64,000 nt of DNA from the NCBI GenBank assembly GCA_041751095.1, contig JBGSYC010000181.1:62001-126000 (forward strand), given 5' to 3'. The translations under genes and the position numbers were made by a program. Each line of letters starts with the position of its first letter. Position 1 is the stretch's first letter. A model generated the notes under the pieces. That model saw nothing but the letters and a program-made list of their open reading frames with translations. It ran no database searches and was not told the origin of the DNA. Positions 17,887 through 25,111 of this stretch are shown piece after piece. Source of the stretch: JADCRZ01 sp041751095. Lineage in GTDB: Bacteria > Bacteroidota > Bacteroidia > Chitinophagales > Chitinophagaceae.

Positions 17887-18187
17887 AGAAACAGCACAAG
17901 TATATTTTCTTAGATGCTTGCACGACCTGGTGTGGCCCTTGCAAACTATTAAAGAAAAATACTTTTTCAGATAAAGCTGCCGGAGCGTTTTTTAATAAAA
18001 ACTTTGTAAATGTTGCCATAGATATGGAAAAAGGATTTGGGCCTACTTGCTTAAAACGTATAGTGTAAATGCTTTTCCAACTTTACTTATTATTAATGAG
18101 AATGGAGAAGCCGTACAGGTTACCCGTGAATTTATTCCGGCTGAAATACTCATTGCCTTTTGTAAAGATGCCCTGGCAAAAAAATAA
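17823..18187 (+). pseudogene. Thioredoxin-like protein (DUF255/thioredoxin_7 type), frameshifted
   Basis: The first frame encodes KALSEAKKQHKYIFLDACTT and then WCGPCKLLKK, a thioredoxin active site (CGPC) in the style of secreted thioredoxin_7 proteins, through NFVNVAIDMEKGFGP. One base later the frame changes, and YSVNAFPTLLIINENGEAV supplies the cis-proline strand (FPT) to a stop at 18185-18187. No signal peptide is present; the 5' end overlaps the antisense YHS remnant. The likeliest history is deletion of the shared promoter region between two divergent genes, followed by an indel. Confidence 0.75.
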
Positions 18188-18230
18188 TCTACATTAAAGT
18201 TTTGTATAAATAAATTGTATCAGCTCAGAG

Positions 18231-18726
18231 AAAGTCACCTTCATTAATTCCACCAACCATCGGCTATCTGCCATTATGGAAATGCCGGATAGTAATACAT
18301 CAATTGCTTATGCTTTATTTGCTCATTGCTTTACCTGCTGTAAAAATCTTACGGCAGTAAAAAATATAGGCAGGGCTTTAAACAGTAAAGGCATTGCGGT
18401 ACTAAGATTTGATTTTACAGGGCTTTGGTGAAAGTGAAGGTGATTTTGATACCAACTTCTCTTCCAATATTGAAGATTTGCTGAGTGCAGCAGAATTCTT
18501 AAAAGAAAATTACGAAGCTCCCAATATTATGGTTGGGCATTCATTGGGTCGTGCGGCCGCCATATATGCGGCGGCAATATTAGAAAGTGTAAAAGTGGTT
18601 TCCACAGTGGGCATACTGAGTGACCCAAGCCATGTTACTCATTTATTTCAAAATGGCATTGAAGCATATCAATGAGCATGGCATTGCCAATGTATCAATC
18701 GGTGGAAGAAACTTTAACATCAAGAA
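18231..18726 (+). pseudogene. Alpha/beta hydrolase (OsmC-associated type), frameshifted and truncated
   Basis: The first frame gives KVTFINSTNHRLSAIMEMPD, AYALFAHCFTCCKNLTAVKN and RFDFTG, the family's N-terminal blocks. An extra T near 18425 shifts the frame, and GESEGDFDTNFSSNIEDLL and IMVGHSLGRAAA (nucleophile Ser within GHSLG) continue. A further shift near 18665 gives INEHGIANVSIGGRNFNIKK. The gene then ends abruptly about 13 bases from the 3' end of the group II intron; the remaining part of the hydrolase and the OsmC half are not found on the far side of the intron. Confidence 0.75.
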
Positions 18727-18738
18727 GCTCGTTATAGA

Positions 18739-18815
18739 ATCGAGTAGGAAGGTAGGGATTAGTTCCCTACCTGTCCTCTCACACCACCGTACGTACCGTT
18801 CGGTATACGGCGGTT
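18739..18815 (-). ncRNA. Group II intron domains V and VI
   Basis: Domain V is the hairpin at about 18782-18815 with arms CCGCCGTA and TACGGTGG and the catalytic bulge region between. Domain VI follows, with perfect nine-base arms at 18750-18758 and 18764-18772, and the intron ends in CGAT. Keeping both domains intact means splicing in trans could still be possible. Confidence 0.75.
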
Positions 18816-18817
18816 CC

Positions 18818-19532
18818 TTAATTTAGTTTCCGAGCATTCAGATAACAGTCCGCCAGAAATAGATAACCTGCCTCTCTTAACCGCTCATTGGTAAGCGATG
18901 TAGCGAGGATCCAACTCTTGGCTGTGTGCCAATAACTTTTCCTGGTGTTCGCATACTCCCATGCCTTTTGTCTGTTTGTACCAGGTTTCATGAGGTTGGC
19001 TTGTTTGGTGCCGATTCGTTTCCATTGTTTCCACAACACCATTCTTAACCTTCTGCGGTACCATTCATCGATGGACAGGAGCAGGCTTTTCATATCTGCC
19101 ATCTTAAAGTAATTCACCCAGCCAGTAATAAATTGTTTGAGTGCTACCTTCCTTCCGCATATCCCCACCCGTTGCTTCTTGAGGTGAGTTCCTTGAGTTT
19201 TGTGCACATCTTCATTACACTTTTTACATGTATGCGAAGGCGTCACTCTCCCTTCTTTGTATAAAAGGAGTATCCTAAGAATCCTTTAAGGACTCGACTT
19301 CCATCTCATCTACGCCCCCGGCACCCTTGTTCTGCTTCACCCTCTTATAGGCTGCATTCAGGTTTGCCGGTGACAGGATTTGCTCAAGCATCCCATATCC
19401 TGTTTGGTCGATTCTTGTAAGGTTGTTTTCAGTTATCCACATGAAAGTCTGCGCTCCTACATAGTCTTCGGGTTCCGCCCTATTTTTCTGTAGGTAGCTA
19501 TCTTGCGATATTTTCTGCTTTCTACCTTTCAT
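18818..19532 (-). pseudogene. ltrA: Group II intron-encoded protein, reverse transcriptase core deleted
   Basis: The 5' part (19532-19275) encodes the RT-0 region: MLEQILSPANLNAAYKRVKQ followed by NKGAGGVDEMEVESLKD. The 3' part (19246-18818) encodes the maturase X domain, with FITGWVNYFKMADM and LRMVLWKQWKRIGTKQANLM. Everything between, including the palm with the YADD metal site, is missing, and the two halves are in different frames. A full protein would be about 420-470 residues; about 225 remain. The maturase part alone cannot be expected to work because it lacks a linked start. No endonuclease domain is seen at the C-terminus. Confidence 0.85.
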
Positions 19533-19950
19533 ACAGTAACATTCATTTACTACTTACTTCTTAAGGTTCAGCCCTTCCAGCAGTTGTCGCCACTGCTGTA
19601 CTATGGCCTCGGCTGACTTCTCACAGTAAATCTTGTTTCAACCGTGCGTCATACAGATGTTTCCACACGTCTGTGAGACCTCCCACGGTAAGACGATAAA
19701 CCTTCATTCCATATACCCGCACCATTTACAGTACTGCCACCGTGTAATCTTTGGACTTTGCTTTGTTCGGAAAGCTCGTCCTCACAGCGTCTGCATGATA
19801 GTGTTCGTGTTCCTCGGGCCGGAACTTTGCCTTACGCTTCCTTCAGATTCCACCTCGCAGTGGACACCCTTGCTCTTGACTAATGGTAGGTGATTACATA
19901 CCCCCATAACCGACTCACACCGTCAAGTTTATCGCCATGCATGGCGCACC

Positions 19951-19981
19951 AAAAAAAGGGGGAAACTTATCAGTTTCCCCC
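19951..19981 (-). terminator. Intrinsic terminator directly before the intron 5' end
   Basis: Perfect nine-base arms (GGGGGAAAC at 19958-19966 and GTTTCCCCC at 19973-19981) enclose a six-base loop. On the minus strand seven Ts follow at 19957-19951, and the intron begins two bases later at 19949. No minus-strand gene is recognisable upstream, so its original gene is lost or lies further away. Confidence 0.8.
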
Positions 19982-20624
19982 TCAGGTGGAGCTGGAGGCT
20001 CCCCGCTTCTATTACCTAACAATTTAAAAATCAGACCTTTATTATAAACACTTCTGGCAAGGTCTCTTATAGGTCTCTCTTAGTTCATTTCTTAAAACGC
20101 AGTACTTAAAGAGCTTTTACAAATATAAAGGAACTTGATTTAACCGGAAAAAGCGATGCGTGTTGTTTGTCCCTGCTTTTAGGAATTGCAACAATGTTCA
20201 TTAAAAAAGGCATAATAAACCTTTATGCAAAACAGAAAAATGCAGGCTTTAAAATGTTCGATTTATAACGATTTATAACGCAACGCAAATGAACTTTGAT
20301 AAGGATGCAAATAGATGTGGAGAAGATGATAGACTCTTATAGACTCTTATAGCTTTATTTAAAAGTGCAAAAAGCGAGTTTGTAGACATGTTGCCGTAAA
20401 AATTACATAAAAACGGAAGTTTTATTTTAAGAACTCAATTTGGACCAAATATAAGAGTGCTGCTCCTAGAATTCAGCGCAAATTGTCCAGGCTTTAGGGG
20501 AATGCTTAGTCATTCAGGACACGGCGTGTTGTTTGGCTATGCCGGTTGTCTCAAGAATTTTTGGCCGCCACCCTTTGTAGTTTCAACAATTCGTTGCAAC
20601 TTTAGGGAAAGCAATGTTTGCAAG
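19982..20624. other. Non-coding stretch between intron and recombinase
   Basis: No gene is recognised here. Two short tandem duplications are visible: ten bases (CGATTTATAA-type) repeated near 20264-20280 and ten bases (AGACTCTTAT) repeated near 20330-20350. Such small tandem repeats can be recombinase-binding or crossover-proximal DNA. A plus-strand reading frame open from 20457 would extend the recombinase N-terminus by 56 residues (including SGHGVLFGYAGCLKNFWPPP), which looks unlike a recombinase and is more likely the remains of an element end. Confidence 0.45.
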
Positions 20625-21647
20625 GTGTACAGATTCTACAAAACAACATCATATTTAAGTTCTTGGATAAAACGCTTTTTGCTGGAATACTTAATAAGTG
20701 TGAGAAATTTATCTAAGAATACACAGCTAAGCTATCGTGACACGTTCCGGTTATTGTTGCCATTTGCAGCAAAAAAGAGTAAGGAATCTATTGATAAATT
20801 ACTGGTCGAAGATATAAATCCAGATATTATTAAGGCGTTTCTTGCCGAACTGGAAACTGGCCGGAATTGTTCACTGTCCACACGCAATCAGCGCTTGTCC
20901 GCTGTACACGCTATTGCAAAGTTTATTGGGCTAAGTAGCCCGGAGCATGTGGAATGGTGTCGCAAGGTTCAAGCGATCCCTTTTAAGCGGGCAAAACGAA
21001 CTTTGATTACCTATCTTGAGAAATCCGAGATGGATACTTTACTAAATGCGCCGGATAAAAAAACAGATCAGGGTAAGCGGGATTATGCACTTTTACTTTT
21101 TCTTTATAACACTGGTGCGAGAGCCGATGAAGTTGCACAGTTGAAAGTAAGCGACGTGTATATCAACACTGCATCAAAAAAAGAACTGGCTACAGTGCTT
21201 ATCAGAGGTAAAGGAAATAAGTCCAGGCGTTGTCCTTTATGGCATCAAACAGCATTAGAGCTAAATATTATCATTGCTGAACGATTGCCATCAGAGAATA
21301 TGTTCTTAAACAGGCTTAAACAACCTTTAACTCGTTTTGGCATCCATGCAATGGTAAAACGGTATGTTGAACAAATGGCTAAACAACTCCCCTCTATAAA
21401 GAAAAAGAAAGTCAGTCCGCATACCATACGCCATACAACTGCTACGCACTTACTCCAGGCGGGGGTTGATATCAATACCATAAGAGCATGGCTCGGGCAC
21501 GTATCTATTAATACAACCAACATCTATGCTGAAGTTGATCTGGAAATGAAAGCAAAAGCCTTAGCCTGCTGCGAAATTAAAGAAAGCAATACACCTACGC
21601 ATTGGAAGGATAATAAGAATCTAATGGCCTTCCTGGAAAATCTATAA
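20625..21647 (+). CDS. Tyrosine-type site-specific recombinase/integrase
   Basis: The product is about 340 residues from GTG at 20625; the open frame extends to 20457, but the extra 56 residues do not fit the family. Residues after the start form a SAM-like N-terminal core-binding domain (LSKNTQLSYRDTFRLLLPFA). The catalytic domain has the Arg in NTGARADEVAQL, the Lys-bearing beta-turn IRGKGNKSRRCPL, His-x-x-Arg in SPHTIRHTTATHLLQ, the second His in WLGHVSINTTNIY, and the Tyr nucleophile in that same motif. All active-site residues look present, so the enzyme may work. It lies 0.5 kb from a tRNA-Pro gene. The subfamily resembles transposon-associated tyrosine recombinases that act in groups; no partner is seen. 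Confidence 0.85.
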   Translation: MYRFYKTTSYLSSWIKRFLLEYLISVRNLSKNTQLSYRDTFRLLLPFAAKKSKESIDKLLVEDINPDIIKAFLAELETGRNCSLSTRNQRLSAVHAIAKFIGLSSPEHVEWCRKVQAIPFKRAKRTLITYLEKSEMDTLLNAPDKKTDQGKRDYALLLFLYNTGARADEVAQLKVSDVYINTASKKELATVLIRGKGNKSRRCPLWHQTALELNIIIAERLPSENMFLNRLKQPLTRFGIHAMVKRYVEQMAKQLPSIKKKKVSPHTIRHTTATHLLQAGVDINTIRAWLGHVSINTTNIYAEVDLEMKAKALACCEIKESNTPTHWKDNKNLMAFLENL

Positions 21648-21749
21648 CAGTCGAATCACAGTTATGTGTTGTTAAAGATAATGTTATCTGCTATTTTAGC
21701 ATAAGTATTGAATAAACAACACATAACTGTTTACACAACATAAGAATTA

Positions 21750-22033
21750 AAACTCGGCAAGTTCGAAGCTAAACATAAAGGACAAATGGAACTGTATTTG
21801 AATGGCTGGATAAATATGAAAAGAAAGAAGAAGAAGAACTACCACCCGTCGGCTTAATTCTTTGTGCCGAAAGCAGCAGGGAGCAAATAGAACTGTTAGA
21901 AATGCACAAAGACGGGATAATGGTAGCCGAATACTGGACAGAATTACCACCTAAGAAGGAATTACAGCAAAAGATACACAGCATTCTGTTAGAAGCTAAA
22001 GAAAGAATCGAAAGAAAAAAAATAATGGAATAG
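21750..22033 (+). pseudogene. DUF1016 / PDDEXK nuclease, C-terminal remnant
   Basis: The first frame reads KLGKFEAKHKGQMELYLN, and after a one-base shift near 21803 continues WLDKYEKKEEEELPPVGLIL, CAESSREQIELLEMHKDGIM and VAEYWTELPPKKELQQKIHS to TAG at 22031-22033. This is the characteristic end of DUF1016 (YhcG-type) proteins, which join an N-terminal DNA-binding domain to a PDDEXK-type nuclease domain. Only the last 95 residues or so are present, with no start and one indel. DUF1016 genes are common passengers of mobile and defence regions, which suits the neighbouring recombinase. Confidence 0.75.
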
Positions 22034-22087
22034 GTTTTTGAGAACTAATATTCATGACGATGTTAAACACTGAACATCCTAAAAACA

Positions 22088-22120
22088 GAAAAAAGCTGTC
22101 CGGAATATGTCCGAACAGCT
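22088..22120 (-). terminator. Rho-independent terminator of the tRNA-Pro gene
   Basis: An 11-base stem with one wobble pair (AGCTGTCCGGA at 22094-22104 with TCCGAACAGCT at 22110-22120) encloses a five-base loop. On the minus strand it is followed by a T-rich run. It lies 29 bases after the tRNA 3' end. Confidence 0.75.
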
Positions 22121-22148
22121 CATCACCGACTGATAATCAACCATAAAG

Positions 22149-22223
22149 TCGGGGCGGCAAGATTCGAACTTGCGACCTCCTGCTCCCAAAGCAGGCGCGA
22201 TAACCGGGCTACGCTACGCCCCG
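22149..22223 (-). tRNA. tRNA-Pro (anticodon TGG)
   Basis: The 75-base minus-strand RNA folds as a cloverleaf. The acceptor stem is CGGGGCG (22223-22217) with CGCCCCG (22156-22150). The anticodon arm is CCTGC-TTTGGGA-GCAGG with TGG at the centre of the loop. The T-arm contains GTTCGAATC. The discriminator base is A, and CCA is not encoded. It reads all four proline codons with a modified first anticodon base in most bacteria. tRNA genes are frequent integration sites for tyrosine recombinases, and one lies 0.5 kb downstream. Confidence 0.95.
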
Positions 22224-22475
22224 AACAATTTAACCCGGGGGCAAAAGTATGTATTTGAAAAATACCAGCCAATTAAACATTCTTTCATCTCCATTGCGGC
22301 ATTTTATACGACCGCATTTGCAACATGCACCCATCGCAATAGTTCATCTGCCTTATCGTCATTCTATATTCATATCACCGGCCATCAAGGCAGCGAATGC
22401 TTAAATACCGGCCCTTCTTACCTTAAAAAAAAAGCCCTGCATGGTTCTTGAGTAATCAGGTTAAGGAGAAAAATT

Positions 22476-22862
22476 ATGAAAAAGAAAAGTGTACTGGTGG
22501 TGTCTGACCCACGGCGTGAGCAAAATTCTTTAAGCGCATGGACGCGCGCGATGCACCCCTTTCATGTAAATATTGTTGACAGCGACGAAGCAGCAATTGA
22601 AATACTTCATCTGCACCGATTCGATATGGTAGTGGTAGATGGAACCGATGGCAAAATAAATGACAGAAAATTAAATGCGGTATTGCCCATTCTACAGGAA
22701 GACGTTACCGTTTTGCGCTACGATGGTGAGACGGTAAACGAACTTGACGACAATATCAAGGCGATATTCAATGCAAAAAAATACCGGAGGATTCAGCGTA
22801 TGCTGATGCTCGAGCCTTCCGTAAAGGGTTCTATGAACCTTCCGCCGTTTTCATTGAATTAA
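22476..22862 (+). CDS. Degenerate response-regulator receiver-like protein
   Basis: The product is 128 residues. The pattern MKKKSVLVVSDPRREQNSLS, then a helix, then HRFDMVVVDGTDGKINDRKL and VLPILQEDVTVLRYDGE follows a CheY-like alpha/beta receiver fold. The usual acidic pair after strand 1 is replaced by SDPRRE, and the phosphoacceptor position reads VVVDG, so the aspartate is present but its surroundings are atypical. No output domain follows. It could be a phosphorylation-independent receiver or a stand-alone regulator, and no kinase gene is nearby. Its stop is followed by a palindromic terminator-like repeat shared with the convergent gene. Confidence 0.5.
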   Translation: MKKKSVLVVSDPRREQNSLSAWTRAMHPFHVNIVDSDEAAIEILHLHRFDMVVVDGTDGKINDRKLNAVLPILQEDVTVLRYDGETVNELDDNIKAIFNAKKYRRIQRMLMLEPSVKGSMNLPPFSLN

Positions 22863-22890
22863 CGACGTAGCTCTAACAATTAACCCCAAT

Positions 22891-22914
22891 AGAGACGCCA
22901 TGCATGGCGTCTCT
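22891..22914. terminator. Perfect 24-base palindrome between convergent genes
   Basis: The sequence from 22891 to 22914 is its own reverse complement (AGAGACGCCATG then CATGGCGTCTCT). It lies between the convergent receiver-like and glycosyltransferase-like genes, so it could end transcription from both sides, although no T-run follows. A variant with the same GAGACGC / GCGTCTC arms is found after the RidA gene at 52643-52662, which points to a dispersed repeat. Confidence 0.6.
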
Positions 22915-22919
22915 ACCTG

Positions 22920-23648
22920 TCACGGGTAAAGGGTTACACCTGTTGCAAGTACCAGCCCTTCTATGTTTTCTTTTAACTGGCGCATCCGGTAAATTCGTTC
23001 CTTTGTGTTGTCAACCCTTTGTGCTGCCGGGCAAAAAAAATCACCGGTAAATGCTTCTACCCTGTATCCCAACCGATGAGCAACACCCATCACAAACGGC
23101 CGCCAGCCCCATCCAAGGTCGGCAGGAGCTTGTGCCAGGTATGGCACTAATTGCCGGCTCATGATAAACGGACCGTACGTGTAATCAACGTCGTTGCCAA
23201 TGATTTCCCTGCAGCAGTTGTTTATCGTCGTTTCTGTCATTTGCTGAAAGTCCGGGAAACTGGCGAATCCCGCAGCCGACCTGGACACCGTTATAATTCC
23301 TGTTTGATCATCCGGGGACATCCGCTTTAACATACCGGGCAGCCCATGTTCAAAAAAATCTTTTTTGTCAGGCTCGGTATATAGAATGAATGCCGAACCG
23401 CTATCGTATGCCGCTGATAAACTGTTTCCCGCCTGCGCCCACACGCCTTCCTTCTTTGCTTTGGTTATCACGAAATTCGAAAATCCATGCAGGAAATCCG
23501 TAAAGCCGTCATTTGACCCGCCGTCAGTTACATAAACTGTTATCCCGTGCTTTGCCAGTTGTTCTAATGCTTCACGAAGTAGTGTTTCCTCGGGTTCATC
23601 TCTTACCAAAGTAATGGTAGCGATTGAGAGGTCGGTTGAATACACCAT
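22920..23648 (-). CDS. Glycosyltransferase family 2-like protein
   Basis: The product is 242 residues. The N-terminal strand TDLSIATITLVRDEPEETLL and the acidic block VTDGGSNDGFTDFLHGF match the nucleotide-sugar-binding half of the GT-A fold. The metal-binding region appears as ILYTEPDKKDFF, where the usual DxD is EPDKKD. It is shorter than most membrane GT2 enzymes and has no membrane helix. Members of this size are often annotated as glycosyltransferases of unknown acceptor. It stands alone, convergent with the receiver-like gene. Confidence 0.6.
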   Translation of the reverse strand: MVYSTDLSIATITLVRDEPEETLLREALEQLAKHGITVYVTDGGSNDGFTDFLHGFSNFVITKAKKEGVWAQAGNSLSAAYDSGSAFILYTEPDKKDFFEHGLPGMLKRMSPDDQTGIITVSRSAAGFASFPDFQQMTETTINNCCREIIGNDVDYTYGPFIMSRQLVPYLAQAPADLGWGWRPFVMGVAHRLGYRVEAFTGDFFCPAAQRVDNTKERIYRMRQLKENIEGLVLATGVTLYP

Positions 23649-23650
23649 GA

Positions 23651-23685
23651 GTAAGTACGATGTTAGATGTACGAAGTACGAAAAA
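23651..23685. repeat. Heptad-periodic intergenic array (GTAAGTA / CGAAGTA type)
   Basis: Five 7-base units run in register: GTAAGTA, CGATGTT, AGATGTA, CGAAGTA, CGAAAAA. The array lies directly before the start of the glycosyltransferase-like gene (minus strand), between it and the DUF819 gene. A weaker continuation in the same style (AAATCGA, AAGTCTA) follows to about 23718. Confidence 0.6.
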
Positions 23686-23740
23686 ATATGTCAGACACTC
23701 GAAAATCGAAAGTCTATTCTGTTCCTTCTTATGCTTCCGT

Positions 23741-24967
23741 TCATCTTGTTATCACCTGGAAAAGCAATCCGCCTAACAAGTTGGCATAGTTGCCGATAAG
23801 ATTACTTAAGACTCCCAATAATATTCCAAGCGATACAAGCCCCGGATGAAAAGAAGAGGCCACTATTGAAGCTGAAGCAGGTCCCCCGATATTTGCTTCG
23901 CTGCCGATGGCAATATAATGCCAGGGCGCCTTCAGCCACCTTGCGCAGATCAATAAAATACTTAAGTGTATAAGTAACCAGATTATACCAATGACAAAAA
24001 ATACAGGGTTGATCTGTACGTGTTCCAAATCAAGTTGCAAACCTATGCTGGCCATGATAAAAAATAACATCCCGTTTCCAAGAACCGTCCAGAAGCGGAC
24101 GTCTTTCTTTAAGACATTGGTAAAAGAAAGCGCTACTCCACAGGTGGTGGAAAGCAGCACAAGCCAGAACGAAGTTTTGGATAAGAATGACCATGGATTG
24201 CTGTCATCATCGCCAACGCTTTTTGCGAAATAGCCCGAACCCATTTTAGATCCTGCAAATATTGCGGCATATATGATGGCCAGTATAATCCATCCCTTTA
24301 CCGGTGGCAGCCTAAGCGCCTGACTCCTGATTTCATCTTTATCCGTCTCCTGCAAAATTATGTCGTCATCAACTTTTTCGCTACCGCAAAGCCAGCGATC
24401 CATTCGCTTATGAAACTTCACGGAATACAATAAAAAAAACAGCCACATGTTTTGCAGGATGATATCGGTTGCAAGCGAAGTGAGGAAAAGCTCTTCAGTG
24501 CTTCCATAAACCTCTCTCATGCTTAACTGCCCCGGCGTGCCATTGATCCAGCTTCCCGTAATACATACAAGGCCCCGCCATGCTGCATTGCTCCCTTCAT
24601 GATGAAGCAGTTCGGGATCAAACAAACCGGCCATCTGTAATGCAAGAGGGCCTCCAATCAGAATACCAGCCGTGCCGGCAAAAAATACAAGCAGGCCTTT
24701 GCGCGTCACACGCAGTAACCCCGGCACATGAATCACGCCTGTGAGCATGATCAGGCTTAATGGCAAAATGGTATTCATAGCCAGCACACCTACGCCGTTC
24801 CCCGGCTGCACTACACCGGTATTAGTGGCCAGCGCAGGCAGCAAATACAAAAGTAAAACAGGCGGCATCCATTTATACAGCGTTGAAAAGAATCCCTTTT
24901 TATAAGTAGACCAGATAACAAAAACGGTAATGCATAAAATCAGGATAAGTGAAGGGAGCTCTTGCAT
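23741..24967 (-). CDS. DUF819 family membrane protein (YjcL-like)
   Basis: The product is 408 residues with about ten hydrophobic helices. Family blocks include GVVQPGNGVGVLAMNTILPL, RGLVCITGSWINGTPGQLSM and GSEANIGGPASASIVASSFH, the last lying in a pair of broken helices reminiscent of a transport site. The two inverted halves with GG or GGP motifs fit a secondary transporter fold. DUF819 proteins are uncharacterised; they often neighbour amidohydrolases and amino-acid or dipeptide genes. It follows the BNR-repeat gene on the same strand and may be the inner-membrane importer of the minus-strand arm of the catabolic locus. Confidence 0.85.
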   Translation of the reverse strand: MQELPSLILILCITVFVIWSTYKKGFFSTLYKWMPPVLLLYLLPALATNTGVVQPGNGVGVLAMNTILPLSLIMLTGVIHVPGLLRVTRKGLLVFFAGTAGILIGGPLALQMAGLFDPELLHHEGSNAAWRGLVCITGSWINGTPGQLSMREVYGSTEELFLTSLATDIILQNMWLFFLLYSVKFHKRMDRWLCGSEKVDDDIILQETDKDEIRSQALRLPPVKGWIILAIIYAAIFAGSKMGSGYFAKSVGDDDSNPWSFLSKTSFWLVLLSTTCGVALSFTNVLKKDVRFWTVLGNGMLFFIMASIGLQLDLEHVQINPVFFVIGIIWLLIHLSILLICARWLKAPWHYIAIGSEANIGGPASASIVASSFHPGLVSLGILLGVLSNLIGNYANLLGGLLFQVITR

Positions 24968-25048
24968 CCGGTCTTTTTAATAAATAGAAGCATCGGGAAT
25001 CAAATTTACCTCGTTTGTGAGTAATTCAACATCTAACCTGCCGCTTTT

Positions 25049-25111
25049 TTACTTCTTACTACGTACTACTTACTACTTACTTCTGGCGGCTGATTGCTGA
25101 CTGCTCATTCA
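25049..25111. repeat. Heptad-periodic array running into the end of a coding region
   Basis: Nine 7-base units are in register: TTACTTC, TTACTAC, GTACTAC, TTACTAC, TTACTTC, TGGCGGC, TGATTGC, TGACTGC, TCATTCA. The part from 25077 on lies inside the BNR-repeat protein gene and encodes its last residues. The stop codon of that gene (minus strand TAA at 25077-25079) is itself part of a unit. Confidence 0.7.

Larger units (their letters stand above)
18739..19949 (-). mobile_element. Group II intron, degenerate
   Basis: On the minus strand the element starts at 19949 with GTGCGCC, the group II 5' consensus, followed by a domain I that includes the strongly conserved AAGAGCAAGGGTGTCCA-type block around 19870. 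It ends at 18739 with CCTACTCGAT behind domains V and VI. The total is about 1.2 kb, roughly half the usual length for an ORF-bearing group II intron. The encoded protein lacks its reverse transcriptase core, so the element cannot mobilise itself. Its ribozyme ends appear preserved. The flanks are a terminator hairpin on the 5' side and a truncated hydrolase on the 3' side. Confidence 0.85.

Noticed and set aside
18818..19532. Diversity-generating retroelement or retron reverse transcriptase
   Set aside because: The C-terminal maturase domain and the group II 5' and 3' ends identify it as an intron protein; no variable/template repeat pair is seen.
20457..20624. Extended recombinase N-terminus
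   Set aside because: The extra 56 residues do not resemble the core-binding domain; a GTG at 20625 gives the usual length. The start is still uncertain.
22093..22223. Attachment site at the tRNA-Pro 3' end
   Set aside because: No repeat of the tRNA 3' end was found in the left part, and the tRNA terminator is intact next to it.
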